A DNA stretch of 64,000 nt from Aurantimonas sp. 22II-16-19i (GCF_002088275.1 NZ_AQQS01000008.1:99166-163165), one strand, 5' to 3'; numbered from the stretch's first letter, positions 18,439-25,791 are shown. Notes: generated by a model not told the origin, from the letters alone. Translations and numbers: made by a program.

Positions 18439-18954
18439 ATGAAAATTGTCCAGGATTTTCAGGCTGTTGATCTAGAACATGTCGCTCTAAGCAGCCTTAT
18501 CGAATTCGATCATGGCGACGGTCTGGCGTTAGGAGTGCCGGTTTACCGAGACGCCATGAACGACCTGTTCACAGTCGCTGTCTTTGGAGTCAGAGGCTCC
18601 AATGTCAGGCCGTTCGTCACAAATCTCGCGGCTTACGGCTATTGCCTGTCCTACGGGACTGAATGGGCAGTCGAACTTCGCGGCACAGATAGTTTCACTG
18701 GAGATAGATCAGCCGGGTTAATCTATATTGATGCCAATGCCCCAGTTCTACGCTTCGGTGCCGCCCCGGTCGGCGGAATTCATCGGGGCCCTCTTCATCT
18801 TAATCTGGCGACAATGAAACCGACAGGCACCGAAGGTTCGGGCATTCCGATTTCTCATTGGGCGATTTGGGCGCGTCAGGAACATATCGGCCAGCCTCAT
18901 CGAGAGCCGCTCTTCGTCTTCAACACCAACGAATCGAAATCGGCTTCTCAATGA
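18439..18954 (+). CDS. uncharacterised cargo protein
   Basis: A 171-residue protein with no motif I recognise. It is beta-rich with several short hydrophobic strands (LFTVAVFGV, YGYCLSYG, AGLIYIDANAPVL) and ends in a polar tail. No signal peptide. An AT-rich stretch of about 145 bp precedes it (18294-18438) and probably holds its own promoter; the ribosome site is weak (AGAG). It lies between the zinc-ribbon gene and the phage module and is transcribed against the latter. The AT-rich codon use points to transfer. Function unknown. Confidence 0.65.
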   Translation: MKIVQDFQAVDLEHVALSSLIEFDHGDGLALGVPVYRDAMNDLFTVAVFGVRGSNVRPFVTNLAAYGYCLSYGTEWAVELRGTDSFTGDRSAGLIYIDANAPVLRFGAAPVGGIHRGPLHLNLATMKPTGTEGSGIPISHWAIWARQEHIGQPHREPLFVFNTNESKSASQ

Positions 18955-19038
18955 CCGACGGGTTTAGCGTTGCTCTGTCTCGGGTGTTGCCGGCGCGGTA
19001 GCGGGCGCCCTAGCATCGCCAACCGGAATTCTCGCGGC

Positions 19039-19284
19039 TTAGTGATGGGTCGCCGTGTCGCGCTCCGGATCGGCAAAGAAGCTGGCAAATGCGGCAATGA
19101 ACCGCTCTCGATCGGCCGCAAGATCGACTAGGTATTCATCGCGCCATGCCTCGATTTCAGCCTCGGTTGCGCCGCGATCGACGAGCATGATCTCGCCGCG
19201 CGTCACTGCGATCTGAAGGGCTTCTTCCCAGAGCGCCAAAGCGCGATTGAGGGTCGGCTTATTTCGAGTCCTTCCGCCATCCAT
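19039..19284 (-). CDS. small phage-type protein
   Basis: About 81 residues, acidic and helical (ALALWEEALQIAVTRGEIMLVDRGATEAEIEAWRDEYL), ending in His-His. Start taken at 19284, where the ATG overlaps the preceding TAA (TAATG); an in-frame ATG at 19299 is also possible. Last gene of the leftward capsid operon. No known family recognised; proteins of this size after capsid genes are often head-completion or assembly helpers, which is only a guess here. Confidence 0.6.
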   Translation of the reverse strand: MDGGRTRNKPTLNRALALWEEALQIAVTRGEIMLVDRGATEAEIEAWRDEYLVDLAADRERFIAAFASFFADPERDTATHH

Positions 19285-19559
19285 TAGGCCACCCTCCATG
19301 TATCCAAGTCCTCGCCCGGAACATCGCCCACTGCAGCCGCTTGCGCAGCCTTCCAGCGCCTTCCTTCGAACGTGACGGTGGCGCCTTTCTGATAGCTACA
19401 GCCGGCGTCATAGGCGCCTTTGTAAGCCGCGTGCTCGGCTTCAATCGCGTCCATGCGCCGATTCATCTCCCGAACTTCGCGAGCGAGATAGTCCTTGACG
19501 ACTTGCGTCAGTTCGAGGCCGAAAGCCTCGCCGTCAAATGGCTTCATGATCGCCCCCAT
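19284..19559 (-). CDS. small protein with carbohydrate-binding-like C terminus
   Basis: 91 residues. The N-terminal half is a coiled-coil-like helix (REVREMNRRMDAIEAEHAAY). The C-terminal 40 residues (YQKGATVTFEGRRWKAAQA and a closing DTWRVA) resemble CBM5/12-type modules found on phage structural and tail-fibre proteins. The ATG at 19557-19559 overlaps the capsid gene TGA (TGATG). A capsid decoration or virion surface role is plausible but inferred. Confidence 0.6.
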   Translation of the reverse strand: MGAIMKPFDGEAFGLELTQVVKDYLAREVREMNRRMDAIEAEHAAYKGAYDAGCSYQKGATVTFEGRRWKAAQAAAVGDVPGEDLDTWRVA

Positions 19560-20608
19560 CAGCTTGCGGGCCCTCCCCAGGCGACATCAGTCAGGACGGC
19601 GAGCGCGTCGTCTCTCAGCCGCTTGACGTTGAAATAGGCGACTGCCCGAAGACAGGTCGAATGGTTCTGAAACATCGAGACGAGCTGCACCGCAGTGGGG
19701 TTGACCGAACTGCCGCTCGTCGAGTCGACCATCTCAATCGCAGCGGCTTCGGAGAAGTCGATCTCGACTTCGCCAATCGTCGCGCCGATGCCGTTGCCAT
19801 CGATCAGCATCACGGAATCGGCCGCGATGGATGACGAAACCAAAGCCGGCGCGTTCAAGACCTCGCCGCCCCTGCTCGACATCGCAGGGAAGACGAACTG
19901 CCCCGCTTCATAGAGGGTCGCCGCTGCCTTCGCCGCCGTCGTTCCGAAAATGAAATAAGGCTTGGAATCGCCTTCGTTCGAGACCGACATGACAAGCGCC
20001 CGGAGGTCGGCCGCCGCCGACGTCGCGTCATTGCCACTCGACACAAACGACGGGGTGCCGCTGTCGACTAACTCCGCGACAGTGGACCCGTCGATGGCGT
20101 CAGCCACTGCCGCCGCCAGTTCGCGATTGAACAGCGCCTGACCTTCCGAAGACATCGCCCGCGCCAATTCGTTCGACGCAACGATCAAAGCCATGGCTTT
20201 GCGCAGCTCGGTTTCTTCCTTCCCGATCTGCAGCTTGCTGACCGGCACCGCCCTGCCTTCGCTGACATCGAAACCAGCGAAGCCGACAGACGAAATCGCA
20301 ATCTGCGTATTGTTCGGAATCGGCCGCAGCGCCCGATCTTCGGCCATCCTCATCAGGAAGCTTCGGTTCTGAAGACTGGCCAGGAAAGCCCTGCTGGTCG
20401 AGGAAGGCGCACCCGAGAGATTGCCGGAGCCGGCTGCGTCATCAGTCGTCGCCGCCGTGACGGTCGCCTTCGAGATCAACGCGAGAGCACGATCAGAGGC
20501 GCGATAGGATTTGGCGAAGTTCACTGCCTCGCCGGGTTGATCGCGGCCGACGAGCTTCGCCCTCGCGGCGAGGTAAAAATCCGTTAGAGGCGGGGTTTCC
20601 ATTGGCAT
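19559..20608 (-). CDS. HK97-fold phage major capsid protein
   Basis: A 349-residue major capsid protein. Typical features: an A-domain and P-domain run with TELRKAMALIVASNELARAMS in the middle, and the family's closing block VQLVSMFQNHSTCLRAVAYFNVKRLR. HK97 relatives usually have about 390-420 residues with an N-terminal delta domain cut by a prohead protease; here the protein begins almost at the mature shell domain and no protease gene is present. It follows the HTH gene across a palindrome-rich control region. In a satellite it could form its own (perhaps smaller) shell or remodel that of a helper. Confidence 0.85.
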   Translation of the reverse strand: MPMETPPLTDFYLAARAKLVGRDQPGEAVNFAKSYRASDRALALISKATVTAATTDDAAGSGNLSGAPSSTSRAFLASLQNRSFLMRMAEDRALRPIPNNTQIAISSVGFAGFDVSEGRAVPVSKLQIGKEETELRKAMALIVASNELARAMSSEGQALFNRELAAAVADAIDGSTVAELVDSGTPSFVSSGNDATSAAADLRALVMSVSNEGDSKPYFIFGTTAAKAAATLYEAGQFVFPAMSSRGGEVLNAPALVSSSIAADSVMLIDGNGIGATIGEVEIDFSEAAAIEMVDSTSGSSVNPTAVQLVSMFQNHSTCLRAVAYFNVKRLRDDALAVLTDVAWGGPAS

Positions 20609-20651
20609 TCGTCAGCATCCATTCGTTTCGATGCTTGGACGATGCCCGATG

Positions 20652-20748
20652 AAACGCGAGGCCCAAAGGCCCGTAATCTCGCGTTTGGGTCGATAATCTC
20701 GCGTTTGATCCGATCGTGTACATTGTACACGGTCGGTTTATAAAACCG
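20652..20748. promoter_or_regulatory. palindrome-rich control region upstream of capsid gene
   Basis: Two direct copies of TAATCTCGCGTTTG (20674-20687 and 20694-20707, 20 bp apart) and an inverted CTCGCGTTT at 20652-20660. Then a perfect 17-bp palindrome with arms CGTGTACA/TGTACACG (20715-20731) and a second one with arms CGGTTT/AAACCG (20734-20748) overlapping the stop of the HTH gene. Likely operators for the capsid operon; the binding protein is not known. Confidence 0.6.
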
Positions 20749-21040
20749 TGTCTTGCTCGGCCTTTCGGCTTACATGCTTTCGCAGTTCGGCGACGTTGAC
20801 CATCCACCTGCCGCCAATGCGCGTTCCGATCTTTTTCTCACGGCAGAGCCAGCGAACACTATCCGGTGCCAGACCGAAGCGCGACGAGGCCGAGGCCGTG
20901 TCGATCAGGACCGGTTCGACTACCTCATCGACTACCTCGTCGACTGCCTTCTCGTCGGCCGCCACGAGCGCCGCTTTTAGTGCCAGAAGATCGCTCACCA
21001 GCCGGTCTATCGTGGCAACATCGAGGGTCGGGCCGGGCAT
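20738..21040 (-). CDS. excisionase/MerR-type helix-turn-helix protein
   Basis: About 100 residues, start at the ATG 21038-21040. The N-terminal half is an acidic helix (VDEVVDEVVEPVLI); the C-terminal half is an excisionase-type winged helix, TASASSRFGLAPDSVRWLCREK followed by a GTRIGGRWMVNVAEL wing. Such small proteins either direct excision or regulate phage operons. It lies directly upstream of a region with three kinds of repeat and the capsid gene, so control of that operon is a reasonable inference. Confidence 0.7.
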   Translation of the reverse strand: MPGPTLDVATIDRLVSDLLALKAALVAADEKAVDEVVDEVVEPVLIDTASASSRFGLAPDSVRWLCREKKIGTRIGGRWMVNVAELRKHVSRKAEQDTVL

Positions 21041-21050
21041 GGGCAAGCCT

Positions 21051-21308
21051 CTATTCGTCGGCCGCAATGGCGAGGTCTCGCCAGAGCGCCAATGCTTCGG
21101 GCTTGGCCATGTAGTTCCGTGATCCGTTCGGATCTTCAAGGCATGGCCATTCCCACGGCTTCGCCGCGATCTCGCTATGAAGCTCGCCATGGATTGCCCA
21201 CCATGCGGCATCAGATGGCGCCGCCTGCAGCTCGCGAAACAGCTCGACAGCGCGAGGTGTAATTCTGCGCCGCCTATGATGATTGATCGGTCGTCTCGTC
21301 GTTGCCAT
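21051..21308 (-). CDS. small phage-type protein
   Basis: About 85 residues, start taken at ATG 21306-21308. Arginine-rich N terminus (RRPINHHRRRR) then tryptophan-rich helices (DAAWWAIHGELHSEI, KPWEWPCLEDP). It sits 2 bp after the small terminase stop and 10 bp before the HTH gene, in the same operon. No family recognised; the basic N terminus suggests nucleic-acid contact. Confidence 0.6.
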   Translation of the reverse strand: MATTRRPINHHRRRRITPRAVELFRELQAAPSDAAWWAIHGELHSEIAAKPWEWPCLEDPNGSRNYMAKPEALALWRDLAIAADE

Positions 21309-21310
21309 CG

Positions 21311-21688
21311 TCAGCCCTTCCATCCGCCTAGACCCGGCCGCCCGACCGGCCGCACCGCCTCTACATTCAGCCCGAGGCGAGCGATGGCCCGCGTCACAAA
21401 TGCTCGGTTCGCCAGCTCGTGCTTCAGCGCCGGGTGATCCTTCAGCCCGGCCTTCGTCCGCAGCACCGCGCCGTCCGCCTCGATCATCGCGCGCAAGCCC
21501 TCGGCCCTGTCGATCGCTTCGGACGCGAGGAGGAGGAGTTCCCGACCACCAGGATCATCGACTTGATAGTCGGATTGAACCGCGTTCCAGAACGCTAGGC
21601 CGGAAGCCCCGAGATCGCGGGAAGGCAACGGTATTGCCTCGTCGAAAGGTGGCGGTTGGACGACAGTCAGTCCGGGATTTTTCGTCAT
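21311..21688 (-). CDS. phage terminase small subunit, P27-like
   Basis: A 125-residue P27-family small terminase. Characteristic helices: LGASGLAFWNAVQSDYQVDDPGG, ELLLLASEAIDRAEGLRAMI, then a C-terminal ALKHELANRAFVTRAIARLGLN block. Small terminases choose the DNA to be packaged by recognising a cos or pac site. No large terminase is encoded nearby, so this subunit would have to redirect a helper phage's motor, as in phage satellites. AGGGG site 9 nt upstream of ATG 21688. Confidence 0.82.
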   Translation of the reverse strand: MTKNPGLTVVQPPPFDEAIPLPSRDLGASGLAFWNAVQSDYQVDDPGGRELLLLASEAIDRAEGLRAMIEADGAVLRTKAGLKDHPALKHELANRAFVTRAIARLGLNVEAVRPVGRPGLGGWKG

Positions 21689-21693
21689 GCGGT

Positions 21694-21885
21694 TTAGCCC
21701 CTAATGAAAACCTCAGTATCCACGACAGGAAGGTGACCAGCCGGTTCCGCCCCTTGCCGGCCCAGAGAGGCGATTGGCCCCCCCGGACGCCCAGGTTTTC
21801 CCTTCAATTTCGCGACGCTGCGCACGAAGGGACCGGACCGGGCCGCGCCCCTGACGCCGTCCGCCGGCAGACTTCCCCCCCTCAT
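21694..21885 (-). CDS. possible small coupled gene
   Basis: 63 codons, Gly/Arg/Pro-rich, no family seen. Its ATG (21883-21885) overlaps the TGA of the DUF6074 gene, and its stop lies 5 bp before the small-terminase start, exactly filling the gap. That spacing is the only support; the composition could equally be non-coding. Confidence 0.4.
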   Translation of the reverse strand: MRGGSLPADGVRGAARSGPFVRSVAKLKGKPGRPGGPIASLGRQGAEPAGHLPVVDTEVFIRG

Positions 21886-22199
21886 GCCGCGTCGCCGCCC
21901 GGACGCGACCGCTGCCCTGCATAAGATCGCCGCGTCATCTCGTGTTGGACGGCATCGAAGAAGCTGCGCAACTCCGCGTCAATCCGGCAGGACGCAATGC
22001 CCGCGCGCTCCATCTGCTTTCGAAGATCCGAAACGGTTCGTCGCCAATAGGCTTCGGCACCTCGATCAGTGTTTGCCTCGATCATCACAGCAGCACGCCG
22101 AACCTTTGCGATCCGATAACGGCACGGGAAGGGGATGACATCGGCTTTGACATCGACGAAAGCGAACAGCGGCAAGTCGGAATGCATGTCGATCAACAT
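21882..22199 (-). CDS. DUF6074 family protein
   Basis: About 105 residues. The VIPFPCRYRIAKVRR stretch near the N terminus is the mark of DUF6074, a small protein family common in rhizobial prophage-like elements, function unknown. The rest is a charged helical domain (AYWRRTVSDLRKQMERAGI). Start at 22199 overlaps the preceding gene by 7 bp; an internal ATG at 22187 is an alternative. Part of the leftward early operon. Confidence 0.7.
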   Translation of the reverse strand: MLIDMHSDLPLFAFVDVKADVIPFPCRYRIAKVRRAAVMIEANTDRGAEAYWRRTVSDLRKQMERAGIASCRIDAELRSFFDAVQHEMTRRSYAGQRSRPGGDAA

Positions 22200-22858
22200 C
22201 CTCTTGAAGCCCTCAGATAGTCTTCGCGTGTGAAGCTCTTAGAGGGTGTTCCTTCTTCAGAGCCTAATCCTGATACGGGTGTTCTCTTCAGGTGTTTGTC
22301 TTCAGATTTTGGGGGGACATCCTCCCATTTATTAGGGGGACAGGGTGTGTGCGCGATTTCAGATTTTAGGGGGACACGAGCACTCTCTGTCCTCCTAATA
22401 TTTAGGGGGACATCGCCAGCAACGCGACGACGAGCACGATCCTTGCGCTTCCGATCTGCGTCCATTTCTCTGAGCTTTTCCTGAGCCGCCATCACGTGTT
22501 CGTCGACAAGGTTCTGTCGAGCGTTGACGACTTCGAAAACTTCAATGCCGGTCCTCGTAGTCCCATGGGGAACTAGATATCCAAGCTCGACGAGACGCCG
22601 GCGCCGCGCCGTGATCGTGTCCGTCGATTTGATCCCGGTCCTAATGCGGATAGCCAGAGCCGACAGGTAGGCCGTGCGGCTCTTGGCTCGTGTGAAGTGC
22701 AAGTAGGCTTCCATAATCGCGAGATCCGCCGGGCTTGTCTTCGGGTCCGCATTGACGGTTTCGAGAAGGTCGAATTTCCACGACGAGAAGGATCGGATCT
22801 CGGCTTCCGAAACCTCCTCGTCCTCGTTCATCGTGGTGCTGGTCTTGTGTTTCTTCAC
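22193..22858 (-). CDS. winged-helix protein, candidate replication initiator
   Basis: About 221 residues from the GTG at 22856-22858, which overlaps the preceding TGA (GTGA). Residues about 35-110 form a winged helix: SPADLAIMEAYLHFTRAKSRTAYL, then SALAIRIRTGIKSTDTITARRRRLVELGYL and a wing, as in phage replication or Rep-like proteins. The C-terminal third is polar and disordered, and its coding DNA holds four iterons (22306-22412). Initiators with origin iterons inside their own gene are known from lambda O and related systems. No primase, helicase or other replication gene is seen, so this is the best replication candidate. Function inferred. Confidence 0.7.
   Translation of the reverse strand: MKKHKTSTTMNEDEEVSEAEIRSFSSWKFDLLETVNADPKTSPADLAIMEAYLHFTRAKSRTAYLSALAIRIRTGIKSTDTITARRRRLVELGYLVPHGTTRTGIEVFEVVNARQNLVDEHVMAAQEKLREMDADRKRKDRARRRVAGDVPLNIRRTESARVPLKSEIAHTPCPPNKWEDVPPKSEDKHLKRTPVSGLGSEEGTPSKSFTREDYLRASRGC
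22306..22412. repeat. intragenic iterons, candidate replication origin
   Basis: Four direct copies of a 14-bp unit, consensus WTWTTAGGGGGACA, at 22306-22319, 22329-22342, 22363-22376 and 22399-22412, spaced 23, 34 and 36 bp. An inverted near-copy (22389-22401) faces the last. All lie within the 3' third of the winged-helix gene, in AT-richer DNA. This is the layout of an origin bound by its initiator. Confidence 0.65.
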
Positions 22859-23058
22859 ATGGCCCTCGCTTTGATCAAGTTCGCCTCGCGAAGGGCTTGG
22901 CAAGCCTCGGTTGGTGACAGGCCGAACCGGCGCCGAAGCGCCGGAATGATGGGAGATGGTGGGTTGCGTTCGGACGCGAGCCACGCGGCAGCCTCGTCGA
23001 TTGACGCGCTGCTTTCGTGGTCGAGGCCGGTAGTGCCGCCGACGGGAACCTCGCTCAT
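22855..23058 (-). CDS. small helix-turn-helix-like protein
   Basis: 67 residues. The C-terminal part (IPALRRRFGLSPTEACQALREANLI) looks like a short helix-turn-helix of the kind common in rhizobial phage early operons. It overlaps the 41-codon gene upstream (ATGA) and the winged-helix gene downstream (GTGA), so the three are translationally coupled. Role unknown, possibly regulatory. Confidence 0.65.
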   Translation of the reverse strand: MSEVPVGGTTGLDHESSASIDEAAAWLASERNPPSPIIPALRRRFGLSPTEACQALREANLIKARAM

Positions 23059-23180
23059 TGGCGCCCCCGCAGTTCCGGCGCCGCGATGCTCGCGCCCTTA
23101 AGGGAAAGACGGGAAACCCTGATCAGCACCCACGCGAGTGAGAATCGAGCGAGATCGAAACACTGGTGAAGGAAGGTCAT
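23055..23180 (-). CDS. tiny coupled gene (41 residues)
   Basis: Begins MTFLHQCFDLARFSL and continues with an amphipathic, moderately hydrophobic helix. Start preceded by a GGGGG site, 11 bp after the preceding stop; its TGA overlaps the ATG of the next gene. Position and signals support translation; no family known. Confidence 0.5.
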   Translation of the reverse strand: MTFLHQCFDLARFSLAWVLIRVSRLSLKGASIAAPELRGRQ

Positions 23181-23191
23181 GGCGGCCCCCT

Positions 23192-23458
23192 TCAATTCAT
23201 CACCGCCGGCCGCTCGTCATGGACGAGCGGGACGGGCTGCGACGAGGCGACAGCAACGATGTCAGGAAGGGCGCCTTTCGGCAGGACGAGCCGGGCTTGC
23301 ACCGCCCGTTGCGCCTCGCCGGTAAAAGGGCATCGCTGCAGCGAGAAAAACGTCAACCTGACGACGCCGCCGCCGATGTCGTCGCAAGCGACGATGCCAG
23401 AGCAAAACGTATCGACTACAGCCACGGTTTCGACGATTGGAGGAAGGGCGCCGCTCAT
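23192..23458 (-). CDS. small uncharacterised phage-type protein
   Basis: 88 residues, beta-rich (VVRLTFFSLQRC) with two cysteines, no family recognised. ATG overlaps the preceding TGA (ATGA). Similar short proteins occupy this place in rhizobial prophage-like elements. Nothing indicates membrane location or catalysis. Confidence 0.6.
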   Translation of the reverse strand: MSGALPPIVETVAVVDTFCSGIVACDDIGGGVVRLTFFSLQRCPFTGEAQRAVQARLVLPKGALPDIVAVASSQPVPLVHDERPAVMN

Positions 23459-23736
23459 TGCGTCACCTGCGATGTATGGAACTCGAATTCTTCGAATGAC
23501 TCCTGCGCCGCGCCAGCGAGGGTTTCGCAGTGCCGCGACGCAAAGCTGAGAACATCAGCCGCCTCGTCGTTGATGAAGAAGCCGCCGCCGAATTCCTTCG
23601 ACTCGACGCGACCGTCAATGACCTTGTCGACAATGAACGCGACGACGCGAGCCATACAAACCGCGTTGTAAACGTCCAGTCCTGCCTTGCGGATTGCGGC
23701 ATTGTGGCCGCCCATGGTATCCGTTTTGCCGTTCAT
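23455..23736 (-). CDS. small uncharacterised early protein
   Basis: 93 residues from the ATG at 23734-23736, preceded by AGGAAC. Contains one helix-rich segment (AGLDVYNAVCMARVVAFIVDKVIDG) and an acidic C terminus. The frame extends upstream to an ATG that overlaps the AlpA stop (TGATG at 23826), but that would put a strong hairpin (23771-23801) inside the coding region, so the shorter form is preferred. Function unknown. Confidence 0.65.
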   Translation of the reverse strand: MNGKTDTMGGHNAAIRKAGLDVYNAVCMARVVAFIVDKVIDGRVESKEFGGGFFINDEAADVLSFASRHCETLAGAAQESFEEFEFHTSQVTQ

Positions 23737-23770
23737 CGGCGTTCCTTTTAGGGGGATGGTAGGTGTTCCG

Positions 23771-23801
23771 TGCCCGGCAGGATGGCAGTCTTGGCCGGGC
23801 A
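23771..23801. other. intercistronic hairpin after alpA-like gene
   Basis: Perfect 8-bp arms TGCCCGGC and GCCGGGCA around a 15-nt loop, followed on the + strand by TTTT. It lies between the AlpA-like gene and the next early gene. Read on the - strand it has no T-run, so attenuation, RNA protection or a + strand terminator are all possible. Confidence 0.5.
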
Positions 23802-23825
23802 TTTTCGTTTCCGAGTGCGCAGACA

Positions 23826-24023
23826 TCACGCCACCTCGCGGTCACGCTCGGCGACGCGGCCGGCGATCCAAGCCGTGACTTCGGATTCGACGAAGGCTTT
23901 ACGGATGCCGTCCCCAAGAGGAACCGGCTTCGGAAACTTGCCGTCGCGGACTTTGCGCCAAAGGCTCGTCCGGGACAGACTTGTCCGCTCGCAAGTGCTT
24001 TTGATTGATATGAATTTGTCCAT
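23826..24023 (-). CDS. AlpA-family transcriptional regulator/excisionase
   Basis: 65 residues from the ATG at 24021-24023 (GAGGTGG upstream). The sequence CERTSLSRTSLWRKVRDGKFP followed by PVPLGDGIRKAFVESEVTAWI is a textbook AlpA/MerR-like winged helix. In P4-like elements AlpA activates integrase expression or drives excision, and it lies near the integrase as here. A longer in-frame start at 24062 is less likely. Confidence 0.88.
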   Translation of the reverse strand: MDKFISIKSTCERTSLSRTSLWRKVRDGKFPKPVPLGDGIRKAFVESEVTAWIAGRVAERDREVA

Positions 24024-24098
24024 CGCGACCACCTCGTTTGAGACAGCCGCAATGTGTTTCAAACCACCGAACGAAGTCAGCGGGAGTTAAATCCGTAT

Positions 24099-24542
24099 TT
24101 AGATTCCCCATTTGCGGCGGTGGCGCATGGCCTCGTCAACTTGGTTAGGCTTCGCCAGGGTCTTGCCGCCTATCCACCGTTCGACATAGCCGATTGCCTT
24201 TGCGATAGCCTGCTCACGGACCGCGACCGTGTGGCCGGCGCGATTGACATAGGTTCTGCGTCCGCCCCGCCTTTCCCTCCACGCCTCCACAAGTAGGAGC
24301 GCGTGCTGAGCTGCTATTTTCACCTCAAAGTCCTGGTACCGATGCTGACCTATCCTCCTGTTCTTTGGGCGACCGCGCTTTCTCTTGATCTTTCCTTCCA
24401 TATATTTTGCAATGACTGGATAGAGGTCCGGACTAATCTCAGATCCGGCCTTAAGTAGGCATATCAGAAGTTCAGGATCGCCAGCGAGTGCCTCTCGTTT
24501 TGCTTGTTCATGTGTCGCTTTGCGGATGTCGGACAATTTCAT
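24099..24542 (-). CDS. uncharacterised integrase-linked protein
   Basis: 147 residues, strongly basic. KRKRGRPKNRR near residue 55 is an AT-hook-like DNA contact motif; the C-terminal half is helical (QAIAKAIGYVERWIGGKTLAK). Its ATG overlaps the integrase stop (ATGA), so both are made together. No family recognised; the DNA-binding character and coupling suggest a recombination accessory or copy-control factor. Confidence 0.68.
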   Translation of the reverse strand: MKLSDIRKATHEQAKREALAGDPELLICLLKAGSEISPDLYPVIAKYMEGKIKRKRGRPKNRRIGQHRYQDFEVKIAAQHALLLVEAWRERRGGRRTYVNRAGHTVAVREQAIAKAIGYVERWIGGKTLAKPNQVDEAMRHRRKWGI

Positions 24543-25756
24543 GACGTGCGCTCCACCATCGGAACGACGACTGCCTTCCGGCCCGTGACGATGGCGTCGA
24601 GATGGTCAGCCCACATATCGAGCGCCCGCCGCTTCTCCGGCTCATATCGAGTCCGGTTGTAGACACCTGCCACGCCAGCCCTGAACCCGCTGATGTGGTT
24701 CAGCACAGCCTCGACGACATGCGGCAGGATGCCAATGTCGCCCATCATGGTTGCGACTGTGCGGCGGATGTCATGGGGCGTCCAGCGCTCGTCGAGGATC
24801 TGAAGTTTCAACTTCGCCGCTTTGGCGATGGCGTTGCTCTCGATCGGCTCGCCGGTGCGGCTGAATAGCGGTGCGCCGGCTTCTTCGTCGGCCCGCCGCA
24901 ATGCCCTTTCGACTATGACGAGAGCGGCCGGCGACAGCGGGACGACATGCGTCAGTCCGTTCTTCGTCCGCTCGCCGGGTATCGTCCAGAGCGCAGCGTC
25001 GAGATCAATTTCCCCTCGTCGCATGCCGCAGACTTCGCCGCTCCGTTGCCCGGTCAGAAACAGGAGCTGGAAAACGTCGATCGTGATCGGCCTCAGCGGG
25101 GCGTCAGGAAGCGCCGTCCAGATGGCGCGGACCTCCGCAGCAGAAAGGACACGATCACGCTTCACGGCCTTGGCGCGAGGCCGGATGCCGACAGCCGGCG
25201 AGACTTCGAGGTAATCCTCGTCGACTGCCCAGCCGAACATCTTCCGAACGACCGCCAGGATGTGCGTCGACTGAGTCAGTTTCCCGGCTTCGGCCTTGGC
25301 GTCGATGATGTCGAGGACGTCGCGGCGCTTCACTGCCACGGCCTTGGTGCGGCCGATCGCCGGCAGCACGTCCACCCGGAGGACTCGTTCGTCTTCCGCC
25401 CAGCTGCGCTTGTTCCGCTTGGCGTAGCGCTCGATGTAGAGGCCGGCCAACTCCTCCACCGTCATCGCCTCTCGCCGAGCCCGCCGATCGCCGGAAGGGT
25501 CGGCGCCATCGGAAACGGCTGTGACGGCATCAAGGGCTTTACGACGCGCCTTCTCCAATGTCAGCGCGGGAAACTTTCCGATCGACAGACGGCAACGCTC
25601 GCCGTCCGACTCCCGCCGATAAACGAAGTTCCATACCTTTCGTCCGGTGGGGGAAACCCGCAGGACAAGACCACGGACAGCCTCGTCCCAAAAGTCGGTT
25701 CGGTCCTCGACCTTGACGCTTTCGACGAAGCGGCTCGTCAGGTTCTTGCTCGGCAT
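24539..25756 (-). CDS. int: P4-type tyrosine integrase (DUF4102)
   Basis: A 405-residue tyrosine recombinase. The N-terminal DUF4102 arm-binding domain (about 1-85) includes DEAVRGLVLRVSPTGRKVWNFVYR in the usual order; a SAM-like core-binding domain follows (about 100-190). Catalytic residues: R238 (TGQRSGEV), H328 and R331 (HDIRRT), H354 (LNH) and probably Y366 (VYNR). Such integrases use tRNA 3' ends, matching the 48-bp repeat in tRNA-Lys. The gene starts 174 bp from attR and is transcribed away from it. It lies at the far end from the intact tRNA, the opposite of most tRNA islands. Confidence 0.95.
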   Translation of the reverse strand: MPSKNLTSRFVESVKVEDRTDFWDEAVRGLVLRVSPTGRKVWNFVYRRESDGERCRLSIGKFPALTLEKARRKALDAVTAVSDGADPSGDRRARREAMTVEELAGLYIERYAKRNKRSWAEDERVLRVDVLPAIGRTKAVAVKRRDVLDIIDAKAEAGKLTQSTHILAVVRKMFGWAVDEDYLEVSPAVGIRPRAKAVKRDRVLSAAEVRAIWTALPDAPLRPITIDVFQLLFLTGQRSGEVCGMRRGEIDLDAALWTIPGERTKNGLTHVVPLSPAALVIVERALRRADEEAGAPLFSRTGEPIESNAIAKAAKLKLQILDERWTPHDIRRTVATMMGDIGILPHVVEAVLNHISGFRAGVAGVYNRTRYEPEKRRALDMWADHLDAIVTGRKAVVVPMVERTS

Positions 25757-25791
25757 GGCGGACCTACTGTTCGATTATCGGTTTCCGCCGT

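Noticed and set aside
22306..22412. CRISPR array
   Set aside because: Repeats are 14 bp, unevenly spaced, one is inverted, and there are no cas genes.
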